A model generated the notes under the pieces. That model did not search any database. It was not told the DNA's origin and saw only the letters and a program-made list of their open reading frames with translations. Positions 11,374 to 21,386 of a stretch of 64,000 nucleotides of DNA are shown one piece after another. This stretch comes from Leidyana gryllorum EB-2025a (Eukaryota > Apicomplexa): assembly GCA_048772705.1 (NCBI GenBank), contig JBLWGC010000104.1:434001-498000 (forward strand), in the 5' to 3' direction. Numbering within the stretch: the stretch's first letter is position 1; each line of letters starts with the position of its first letter. A program made the translations under genes and the position numbers.

Positions 11374-12804
11374 ATGCAAAAGATTATATGGATATGTGTG
11401 CTCACCTACCGCGCACGGACTGAACCGCGACAGATCAATCGTCACCTCGTGGACTATTATGACCCAGAAGTTCTTCTACCGAACTTCTACCACAATCAAG
11501 CTGAACTGGAGGCAGGCTTCCGGCGATTGGCAAAGCCTCATCAATGTCCCGACTACTGGATGGTGAGGGTCTCATTCCAATTCATGTGCCATTTATCGCG
11601 TGTCAGTCCGTCGGACGACAAGCCGAAGATGCCCCACTGGAGGACTCTTCCAATCCTCGATCTTTGCTGACAGCTAGGATTACCAGCTTGTCTGCAAACG
11701 ACACTCATAAGCCTGTTGGCGTATTCCTCCTCTATGGTGAACATTCGCGAGAGTGAGTATTCGTGGATGCAGAGCGTGGCGCACTCCGATCGATCTCATT
11801 GCAGAGTGATCACTTCCGAGTTGGCTCTGGCATTCGCACAGCACGTATGCCGCCAACCCCAATCCATGTGGCCGAGACCAATAGACTTGCTCATCGTACC
11901 CGATGCGAATCCACTCTCTCGTCGCAAAGTGGAATTGGGAGAGTTTTGCTTGAGGCAGAACGAAAATCATGTAGACTTGAACCGCAACTGGGACATCCGC
12001 GACACACCAGTGAAACACTCGACCGACTGGGAAGAGGATAAGGAGGAGCAGAATGCGGGCCCTCATCCGTTCAGCGAGTGGCAAACTCGCACTTTGCGGC
12101 GGATGGTTGAGGAAGCGAAGCCGGACCTGTTCATCACTTTCCACTCGGGTGCCTCAGCCTTGATGACGCCTCACGCCCATCTGTTACGAGACAGGGCGTT
12201 GCGGAAAGTGAAAGAAGAGGAGGATGTCCAAGCGTCACTCAATGTGTTGGAGATGATGGCGGAACGAGTTGGAGAACAGTTACCAGGCTGCGAGTGGGGA
12301 CAGGCTGCGGACGTCATGGTAGGACCTTAGGGTAGCTCTTTTATGGTTCGAATCAGAAGGGTGATATGCCCGGTACCTCCCTGGACTGGGTGTATGATCA
12401 TTTGCACCCAGCAGCGGCCTTCGGTGCGGAGATTTACGGACTGCCCAAGAATGAGAAACGCATTGGACGATCAATCCGAGGTGAGTGGAGGTACGAAGCA
12501 CGCAATGTTCGAGAGTCCATGTGATCAGTGGCTGCCGCGGGACAGGACCGGAGTCGGAAGGTGTTATTGGAGAGGGATACGTGTTTCACCACCTTCAATC
12601 CATCGGAAGAACAACAGTTCTTCACAACACTGAGGAACTGGGTGGAGGTGAGTGTGGATGGAGCTGAACGGGAGATGAGAGGTGATCCTTCAGATGACGT
12701 CTCAATTGATTCTTGACGTATGCAAGATTGATCGGGTAGGCCGTCTCCTGGAACATGGTGTGCCCTTACTCCGGGATGATGAAAGCGAGGAAGATCATAC
12801 GTAG
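11374..12804 (+). CDS. M14-family zinc carboxypeptidase
   Basis: Exons are 11374-11562, 11607-11752, 11805-12318, 12357-12480, 12529-12647 and 12694-12804, giving 400 residues. One intron is only 38 nt. Zinc ligands appear as HSRE (HxxE) and the later His in FITFHSG. NRNWD supplies the substrate-carboxylate Asn/Arg, and the Glu in AAFGAEIYG fits the catalytic Glu, so all M14 landmarks are present. The N terminus is short and only weakly signal-like. It removes C-terminal residues from peptides; substrate preference cannot be read here. The last exon is my inference: leaving intron 5 unspliced would end the protein at 12716 instead. The gene begins 38 bp after the RAD54 stop on the same strand. 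Confidence 0.88.
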
Positions 12805-13059
12805 TCCATGGGATCGTCTGAGTGTGAATTTGCCGGAAGAGGTGGATTGGTTGCGACCTCCATGAGAACGATGATTTCAGCCAGTTGTGCAGCGGTTTCT
12901 TGAGTACTGAGAGTTGATAGTGAGATGTGGGCTGTAGGGTTAAATTTGGATAACCCACCTTTCCAGTAGGGCATTGAGGAGCGGGTCTGCAGAGCCAAAA
13001 GTGGCGCAGAGGGCCAGGAAAGATACTTTCAACAGTCCCAGAGGAATCATGAGCTGCAT
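12795..13059 (-). CDS. Small 70-residue protein, antisense between carboxypeptidase and UNC93 genes
   Basis: Minus-strand exons 13059-12959 and 12906-12795 are joined by a 52-nt intron (gtgggt...ctcag). The splice restores one frame for 70 residues starting MQLMIPLGLLKVSF. The product is helix-rich (GSADPLLNALLESTQETAAQLAEII), then a polar tail ending DDPMDYV. I do not recognise the family; it resembles small subunits of larger complexes. Its stop overlaps the last 10 bases of the carboxypeptidase reading frame on the other strand, and its start is 106 bp from the UNC93-like start. The good splice signals and open spliced frame argue for a real gene, but the evidence is modest. Confidence 0.5.
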
Positions 13060-13165
13060 GCGCGATGAGATTCGGGACGTGCGAGCGGGAATTGCCGTTC
13101 CATGCCCAGTCGAGGCCGTGATACCCGTGCTAAAAGCCACGGGTGCTGCTCCAACTGTTGCGTGT

Positions 13166-14883
13166 ATGGGTCACTCTACGCCATTTCGAGCTCCATGGGT
13201 ACATCGCAGTAATGTTCAAGTGGCAATCTTTGTGGTCTTTGCATTCTGTACTTTGGGTCCTTACAATGGATTGAATGCATTGGGAGGTGGCGGGTTGAAA
13301 GATCATCTGTTGGCAACAAAGATGAATTGCGTGTACGCGTTCAGTCTGGCTATTCTTGGTTGGATTGGCGGGGCATGTTTCAATTACTACGGCTGTCAAG
13401 CTGTATGTTGCATTAGTAGTCTGTGTTATCTAAGTTACGTAATGGTGCTGCTCGCGGTGACCTTCTTTGGAGCATCGGAGCTTCTGGTGTACCCCACTGG
13501 TGAGACGACATCTAACAGTGTGGGATGACGTTGTACATCTCTATCTGCACGTGTAGGGGTCGTACTGGGTCTAGGAGCATCCTTATTGTGGGCGAGTTTT
13601 GGCGCAATATCAATACGCTACCCGGTACTCCGATATCAGGGCCGTACGTTCACCCTGATGTGGTCTTTGACGAATTTGGGGGGTTTCTCGTGCGGATTAC
13701 TGTCACTCTTTTCCAACTTTGGTGAAGGTGGAGGCGCACAAGCGAATTATCATTCGTTCGTAATTCTGTGCTGTATGGCATTGCTGGGATTGGTGGTGGC
13801 AGGCAGTGGACTTCGACACCAAGTTACAGTCTTTCGCTCTGATGGGGAGCCTGCTGGTGCGGCAAACACTACGATGGGGATTGTGCAGACGGTGAAGGAG
13901 GCGCTCAAAGTGTTCACCGATGAGCGTATCCAACCGCTGTATCCCATCTTCCTGGCTCCCTTCGCCCATATGCCATTCCTATTTAATGGGCTGAATGGCC
14001 AATTCTTCAATATACGATCTCGCTCACTTAATTCGAGTATCTATTGGCTGTCCAGGATCCCTGGTGGAATTCTGTTCTTTGCTGTTTCACGTGAACGGGC
14101 TTCCACCAGGTCCGTGAGCGAGAGTTCCGTACGTCGATGTATGGCTCGCCGACTGCTGCCGGGCCTATATCTAACCTTCCTATGGGCTGCAGTGTGTCTG
14201 GCGTTCAGTCACTTCAGCATTTTCAATTCGTTCGGCAATGTACCCCCGCCAGAGGGCCATGAGGGGAGAATTGACTTTTATCACGATTGGCCTCGATCGA
14301 TTTTGCCGATGATTCCCTTCTGTGCATTTGGAATCCTCGATGCACTCGTCCAGTCACTGTGTAAGACTTCAGCGAATTCCACTTTGTTCGATCTGTTCTT
14401 CGTTTCAAGTGTCCCGGCCGACCGAGTAACCCTCTGTTCCCCTCGCCAACCGTGTAACCCTCTGTGTCCCTCCCATCAGAGCGAAAAGGCTCGCGCCACT
14501 CATTGGAAACACACACGTTTGCAGTGTACAACCTTCTGGGTTTCCTGGCGCGCAACGATCCTCGGAAAGCGGCACTGTACAGTGGACTGTACAAAACACT
14601 CCAGTCCATCACTGTGGGCTTGGTCTGGGGTTTGGACTGGTGGTTGACGACGCACGAAGAGCGGTTGCCCTATTCGGTACGGTATAAAGTACATTGGGCC
14701 GTTATGTGCTTGAGTTGGGTCTGTGCCTTTCCTGGGACGCTCATGCACATGCTGAAGATCCGTCGGATGCCTTCCAGCACTCCGGTTTGCACTGTAGAAG
14801 TGAAAGAGGTGTCGACGACGACCTCCGCGTTCCCTCTGAGGCAATTAACCCGCAACGACTTTGCAAGGGAAGCTTTAGTATAA
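13166..14883 (+). CDS. UNC93-like multi-pass membrane protein (MFS-related)
   Basis: Exons are 13166-13499, 13557-14360 and 14525-14883, giving 498 residues. The N-terminal transmembrane segment leads into NGLNALGGGG, and LGASLLWASFGA follows, both hallmarks of the UNC-93/DUF895 branch of the major facilitator superfamily. About ten to twelve hydrophobic helices can be counted. I start at 13166 because that methionine sits just ahead of helix 1; the frame stays open upstream (ATG at 13049), but that stretch is the antisense gene. Intron 2 is long for this locus (164 nt) and carries a repeated GTAACCCTCTGT. UNC93 proteins regulate ion channels or traffic receptors; the role here is unknown. 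Confidence 0.85.
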
Positions 14884-14896
14884 TAACATTTTTCGC

Positions 14897-16394
14897 ATGT
14901 CACCAACAAAGGCCATGGACAGGAGGGTATACGGGAAGCAGTTCCCATGTGATTGGGAGGCGGCTTTGTATATCTTATTGGAGGCCAACATATCACTGCG
15001 TTCATTCATCAAACTCGTATTAGAAGAGCGCTCACGAATCGAGACACCGCCCAGGGATTTACCCGAGCGTGAGTACTGGAAGTTCCTGCTATTACGTGAT
15101 AAGACTTTGGATTCATTCCGCGACTTCCTGAGTAACACTACCCAACGGCGAAATCCATCCCCGCCCCCACCGGAGACCCCACTCAGTACCTATGTCCAAC
15201 GACCCCCCAAGAAGCCTACCGCTTTCAGTCTGCGCCCGTCCCATGCTGAAGTGATTAATCATCCCCCCGAAGACGAGGAGGAGCAGCTGCCCGATATAAG
15301 CGAGAGCGTGAACGGCCTCGAGGGGCGTGCGAGTGGGAGTAGCGAGACTCCGTCCCAGCCGCTGATGGCACGACTGAAACGGAGTAACCAACCAACACCT
15401 CAATCAGACTCTTCCCCAATATCTGGTACCACCAAGTTATCCAAAGCAAATATGTCGTCGGCGACACCCGGACTGACTAAAGCAATTCTGGAATCCACCT
15501 CTACATCGAGTGGTCAAATACAGCAAGGCCGACCAACGTCCACCCTAGATGCCTCGATACCCTCCCCCTCGACAATTACCCTCAATACAGATCCCACCCC
15601 TGCAGTCAATATTTCACCCGCCTCCTCTGCAGCCGGAAGCGCTGCTGCAGGCACCGTTCGCCGGACTCCTACTAGTCCGACCGGCAGTGGCAATCCTTCC
15701 TCCTTAACCTCCAACGCTGAAGGGAAGACCATATGCGGAGGTTGCGGGTCTTACGGAGGACGCGTGATAGGAAGAAGTCCGGATAAGGGTCAAAAAAGAC
15801 CTGTATTATATTACTGTCGGAATGCCAAATGCCCGAGGCCGCAAGAAGTCAGGTGAGTATTGCGAACAGGTCAGCGATTCTTCGTCTTTGTTAACGTGAC
15901 GTTGGAGTGTGAAATGCTCTTTTGTTTCCGCCGAGCCTCTCCTTCGCTCGCTCGCTCGCGTTGAGTGAGATCAAATAGTCACACTGCACTTAATTTCAGA
16001 TACATCGGTTGGCGTAATGAGGCACCTGAACGGTACGCTAATGTTGCGCCTGGAACGGAGCTGCCACCCTTGCCGCCTCCACAACGGTTGGATGTGACGA
16101 CACGAGAAGCTTTAAAAGGGTTGCCAGGTAAGAGAGGGGGGTAACAGCTCGACACTCAGTTGGTACTTTGATGCAGTCGAGAGTATGCGGGGAGATTTAA
16201 ATCGTATGTGGCCTGACGATGTTGGCCGGACGGTGTGTATGGAATGCGGCACCGAAGCAATTGAACTCATCCACGAAACCGTCCGGATGTATCTGTGTGT
16301 AAATGACAACTGTGCGAGAGCCAAACGGGGAGCAGCAGGGAAGGTCGTAGGGTGGTATGCATTGAACATTGAAAGAATTCGGACGTCTCAATGA
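14897..16394 (+). CDS. Cys-rich putative zinc-binding protein, tandem paralogue A
   Basis: Exons are 14897-15852, 16000-16127 and 16177-16394, giving 433 residues. An N-terminal helical segment (WEAALYILLEANISLRSFI) is followed by a disordered Ser/Thr/Pro region of about 180 residues. The C terminus has two Cys pairs (CGGCG then YYCRNAKC), RYIGW, and a second Cys set (CMECG then CVNDNC). These look like zinc ribbons. The family is unknown to me, but the same layout recurs in the next gene, so it is a locally duplicated family. The gene starts 13 bp after the UNC93-like stop on the same strand; no AG lies in that gap, though a TTTAG does sit inside the end of the upstream frame. Confidence 0.72.
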
Positions 16395-16429
16395 GGCGAT
16401 AGAAAATAGTGCGTATTTTGACAGCTTCT

Positions 16430-17622
16430 ATGACCCTCCCTCCATCACGCGCTGAGGTGGTGCTTGACCGCCTGTTGCGAGAAGCGTGGCAACAAGGAGA
16501 CAGACAATCCACCTCTTCCACATCACGACCCCACAGAGAGCCACCAGCACCGTCGTCGTCCGTACATCGATTACGTCACCCTGCAGCAAGCGACTCGTCA
16601 CCATCTACTGAAGCCTCACAACGCGAGGTAGCTTTGCACGACCGGATATCACTCCGGTCCGATCGTTTCGGTTCGCACAACGTACAGGATGTCAAGGAAG
16701 CAGCGTTATTTCTATTGTTGAGCGATAACTGCTCAGTGCTGGACTTTGTGATCTGGGCCATGGCGGAACGTAGGAAGGTCACCCACTCCCCGCAGCTAGT
16801 GGCCCGGAACCAAGTCTGGAAATACGGCCTGTTCCAGGACTCATCCTTGGCACCGGACTTGCACGCGGTTTCGACAACAGCCAGCCTTCCCAGCGAAAAT
16901 GATATGGGAGCAGAACCAGATCTCTTTCTCACCACTCCCGGCATTGAGCACGCACGATTCAGTAAGTTCACACACATCGACCCCCACGCCGAACGGTCCT
17001 GACAACCGGCCCCACGCCTACACTCCCAACAGATACGGCGGTTCCCCCTCCCGTTTGATGACCTGGAACACCAAGTATTTAAATGCTGTGTGTTTCCCGT
17101 CGTCTGCTGCCTACCCACCCCTTGACTCATCTACCTACCTACCTACCTACCTACACCCCCGTATCTCTGCCGCTGCTGCTGCTGCTGCTGCTGCACGATC
17201 TTCATATTCTCCTTGGCATAGATTCCTCTCCCATTATGGTGGGATATTGCAAGGACGAAGAGCCCCCAACGGGTACGAGGGGTAGCATGGGCTCGACAGT
17301 CTGCGGCGGCGGGAGTATGCCGCCGACTGCCATCACAGTTTCCACCTCGTGCCCGTCCAGTTCTAAATGTAAAGGTCCACCTTTGGGTGGCATGGCGACG
17401 TCTACGTATCCACGAACGACACGTGGGTCAACGCGGCGGGTGCCTGAACTGGAGAATGTCACTGTCTGCCCTGACTGCAACCGAAAGGGTCAGAGTATAT
17501 TTGACCCGAACAATAGCGGCCCCCAGGGTGTGGTCTGGCAGTACTTTTACTGCCGAAACAACGACTGCGTGCGGGGACGATCGAGTTCAAGATATATTGG
17601 GTGGGCACCCCGCCCGAAGTAG
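16430..17622 (+). CDS. Cys-rich putative zinc-binding protein, tandem paralogue B
   Basis: I infer exons 16430-16961 and 17222-17622 (310 residues) across a 260-nt intron; only this acceptor restores the frame that carries the C-terminal Cys motifs. The layout mirrors paralogue A: a helical N-terminal segment (VKEAALFLLLSDNCSVLDF), a disordered middle, then CPDCNRKG, YFYCRNNDC and RYIGW at the C terminus. It lacks the second Cys set of paralogue A. Probable zinc binding is inferred from the Cys spacing; function is unknown. It begins 35 bp after the stop of paralogue A. The intron holds CTAC and CTG microsatellites, so its length may vary between strains. Confidence 0.65.
17131..17193 (+). 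repeat. (CTAC)6 and (CTG)7 microsatellites in an intron
   Basis: Six CTAC units at 17131-17154 and seven CTG units at 17173-17193 lie inside the inferred 260-nt intron of paralogue B. The pyrimidine-rich CTG tract sits upstream of the acceptor at 17221 and could serve as the polypyrimidine region. Confidence 0.8.
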
Positions 17623-17662
17623 ATAGATAGCATGTAGTCACAAAAATAAGCAAGTACTGGCT

Positions 17663-20189
17663 CTACTGCAGTTTCTCGTACATCGCGTCAATTTCGGCCT
17701 CATAGGCCTTCTTGGCCTCAGCTCGCCGGATCTTTTGAGTCGGTGTCAGCAAGTCATTTTCCACGGTGAAGGCCACAGGCGTCAGGTGGAATTCCCGCAC
17801 CTTCTCAAAGCCCTTCAGCCCGTTCTTCGTCCCAACAGCGTCCATCTCCGCTTTCATTGCTGAGATAAATGCTAGATTACGACAAATGCTCTCCAGCTTT
17901 GGATCAGTGTTATTCTTCTCGGCCCATTTCACGGAAGCGTCCTCATCAGGTACAATGATTGCCACCAAGCAAGTCTGATTTTAACACAATTCGATCGGCC
18001 GTCTCCGGCACACACACTTACCTTTTGAGAATATCCAAAGACAAAGATCTGCCCAACGAGGACAGCTTGCCCATAGATCGCTTCAATCTTCTCTGGAGCC
18101 ACATACTCGCCTTGAGCCAGCTTGAAGATGTTTTTCTTCCGGTCAATAATTTGTATCGCGCGGGTAGGCTCAATTAAGACGACGATGTCTCCTGTGTGGA
18201 ACCAGTTCTCGTCGTCCCAAGCCGCGGCAGTGCCTTCTGGGTTGAGGAAATAACCGCTAGCAACACCAGGCCCGCGCAAACAGAGCTCGCCCCGAGGAGG
18301 CTTGTCAGTGACCAGATAGTTGAGCTCAGGGACCGAACAAAGCTTAAACTCAACCCCTGGCCATACACCTCCCACAGGTCCCGCCAATGAGTCCTGTGGA
18401 TGCATTAAGAAGCACGGGCCAAAGGACTCTGAAAGCCCATAGCCTTGCATTAGGGGCGCCGCAAAGAAGGCGGTCATTCTTTCACACACGACAGGATCTA
18501 AGGGAGCTCCCCCACAGATCATCCCTCTTAAGCGCCCGCCCATCATAGTACGGATAGAAGCGAAAACCACCTGCAGACCAAAGAGAATCGGTAGCTTTCC
18601 CACAAATACACGGAGAGGACGAACGGCAAGAGAAGGATAGGAAGAGTGACGGAGAGACAGAAAGAGAGGAAGAGGAACCAGCGACAAGTCATCGGGATAA
18701 TTATTCACTTACCGCATCCCATATGCGGTGTGTGGTCGTGGATTCATTCCGTCTGCGATTGACCTTCGCATTGAGCCCTTGATTAAACAGCATTTGCATA
18801 GGCGCCTTCTTGTCTTGTAACGTTAACGCGATCTGCCGGGAAAGAAGTCATCCATTGGTTGACAAACAGAGAAGGACGCACTCTGTCATTTATGCGATTG
18901 AAGAGGCGTGGAACGGACAAGAAGACTGAGGGTTTGAGAACTTTAATGTCATCCAGAAGTTTGGCCATGTCACCCGAGTAGAGCCCGATGCTTCCGCCGA
19001 CAGTGATAACAATGTTACACACACAACGTTCGAAAACGTGTGCCAGCGGTAAATAAGATATTATACAGTCGCCTGCATTGACGTCGAAGATGCCGTGAGG
19101 CGCTATGGGTCCTCGCACCGCTCCACAAACCACCGAGAGCACTGTGAGATTAGATATAAGGACGCCTTTGGGTTGCCCCGTCGTTCCTGTGAGAGAGAGA
19201 AAGACAGATAGAGCTGGAGGAAGGTGGTGGGGGTAATCGCACCTGAAGTATAGCAGAGTGTATTGATAGAGTCTCTGCTGGTGGCTGGTGACGGAGGAAG
19301 TGTATCGACGCCTGCGGCAACGACTTCATGCCATAATGCGACGTTCAGACCGATGAGCTTCCCAGCTTCAACAGCTTCCTTGTACTTTTGTTGCATTAGG
19401 CGTGAGTCTTCTGTGGAGGGATCGATCAAAATGATATTCTTCACCGAGGTCAGATGGGGTTTCCGGACACGCGAGCCATCATCGTGTTTCGTCGCAATCA
19501 CCCGCAATAAAGTGGGGAAGCAGTCAAATGCAACCAAAATCGTCACCATCCCTGAAACCCAATCGATGGATGGCGCTCAATCTTCACACACTGCGCGCAA
19601 CAACATTGAACGCAATCAGTGAGCAGAAGAAGAGAGAGACTCACACACACACACAGACAGCACACTCATAAGCCATGTGCAGCTCACTGGTCTGCTCCAG
19701 GATGAACTCCATGGATTCGTCGCCAAGCGTATCATAGAGGGGGCAAAGGGTTATGTCATAGGCGTTACAGGCCTGCTCTGCTAGGAACCACTCGACGCAG
19801 TTCTTAGAGTACAGACCCAGCGTTCTCATCCGTTGGGCGCCAGGGAGCGCTTCCTCGGGATAATGGACCAACGGTACCAAGTCCTGACGGATCAAAGATG
19901 TGCCGAAGCATAGAGAAATGTTCTCTGCCTCTGAGTAGGACATCCACTCATAAGGGCCAAGCTCCCCATTGGCTTTGCGGAAACGTCTGCCCAGGAAGGG
20001 ACGATGAGGTTGTCTCGTGACGGTCCCCTTGAACAGGTCCCACGCACTGGTCATGGTACGGTCGACCATACTGGCGATTAGCTCGCTGGGATGGCTCGCA
20101 GCTCGATAGACATGGGATGAGCCTGGAGTTGGCCCACTGACGGGCACCGCGTACTTGTAGTTGTGGGAGAAGCTTTGGCCGTTCCCCAT
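17663..20189 (-). CDS. ACSL: Long-chain acyl-CoA synthetase
   Basis: Six exons on the minus strand are 20189-19688, 19551-19243, 19186-18882, 18832-18713, 18570-18022 and 17974-17663, giving 698 residues, the usual ACSL length. The AMP-binding motif TSGTTGQPKG spans the junction of exons 2 and 3. Further landmarks are YLPLAHVFER, GYGLSESFGP, the adenylate motif WFHTGD, then IDRKKNIFKLAQGEYVAPEK and LTPTQKIRR at the end. It activates long-chain fatty acids to acyl-CoA, feeding lipid synthesis or beta-oxidation. The N terminus MGNGQS has glycine at position 2, so N-myristoylation is possible; there is no transmembrane anchor. It converges on paralogue B with a 40-bp gap. Confidence 0.96.
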
Positions 20190-20405
20190 CGTGTGCTAAA
20201 AATGTGGATTTACCACCGAGTTCGTCTCAACTCGATTCCTATGCTAGGCTAACATGTGCTCTATGTCTAACGTATTCCTCTCTATCAGACGTATTTCCTC
20301 TCCAACTCTCTCTGTGTCTGCTGTGGCCATCACATCAACCCGCACCGTTGTGTCGTGGCTAAAAATTGCAAAAAGCTTTTTGAGCTGCGAGAGACAGTTG
20401 ACGGG

Positions 20406-20907
20406 ATGGCTCCGAAGAAAGTCGCCAAGGTGGCTCAACCCACAACCGGCCTGCAAGCCCCCATCCCGGCGGACAATACCAATGTCTTCGGCGTAGCCCA
20501 CGTGTATGCGTCCTTTAACGATACTTTCATCCACGTGACTGATATCTCCGGCCGTGAAACCATCACCCGTGTCACCGGTGGTATGAAGGTCAAGGCCGAT
20601 CGTGACGAGGCCTCCCCATACGCTGCTATGCTTGCTGCCCAGGATGTTGCCCAGAGATGCAAGGAACTCGGCATCACTGCCATCCACATCAAGCTCCGTG
20701 CTACCGTAAGTCTCGCCATAACCCGCACAAAAATCTTATCTCTCCCTCCAGGGTGGTGTTGGTGCTCGCTCCCCAGGCCCTGGTGCCCAGGCTGCTCTCC
20801 GTGCCCTCGCCAGAAATGGCATGAAGATTGGCAGAATCGAGGATGTCACCCCCATTCCTTCCGATTCCACCAGAAGAAAGGCCGGTCGCCGTGGTCGCCG
20901 TCTGTAG
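20406..20907 (+). CDS. RPS14: 40S ribosomal protein uS11
   Basis: Exons 20406-20705 and 20752-20907 encode 151 residues, exactly the length of human uS11. [44 protein letters not shown] and the C-terminal [14 protein letters not shown] are diagnostic. It is a platform protein of the small subunit. The 46-nt intron is phase 0. The start gives MAPKKVAK, as in other eukaryotes. It is transcribed divergently from the acyl-CoA synthetase gene with 216 bp between the starts. Confidence 0.97.
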
Positions 20908-21386
20908 GCGTCTTGTTGTGCGTGTCTGCGTGCTCTGCCTCACCGAACCGACTTGGTAAAAACATTACAACTCTGCAATGTACAACAGAACTTCACTGCC
21001 TTCTGTGAGTTCAGTGCCAAATGGAACTTTTCTGCTCTATCTGACATGGTGCTGCGATGTAAAGGCACCTCCATTTTCCAATTACAGTCTTCTCAAACAT
21101 CGGCTCCGATTTACAAGGCGATAAACTGGCCTCCTGACATCACACAGAGACTGGACACTCGTAATCTTCGGGTTTGGGTCTAACATGATTCGCCCAACAG
21201 AGTGTGTGTCTCGTAAACAGCGTTCGGGATCGTGTTATAACACACTTGATGTGCTGAAGGGGATTGTAGTACGCGGCATTGGCTGGCATCGATCAATTAT
21301 TTATTGTGGATCGTCGTGATGGGAGATGCATGTGGGCCGGTGCATGGCCAAACTAAGGTCACGAGTGCAGCGATAGGGGGGTGCCG
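20908..21386. other. Spacer downstream of uS11
   Basis: No supported gene was found. It contains the uS11 3' region and probably the promoter of the F-box-like gene. A short palindrome GTGTTATAACAC lies near 21233-21244. A frame open from 20953 has no family signal and no good start. Confidence 0.45.

Noticed and set aside
12974-13165. In-frame upstream extension of the UNC93-like protein
   Set aside because: It would add residues unlike the family N terminus and overlaps the antisense gene; the ATG at 13166 fits helix 1.
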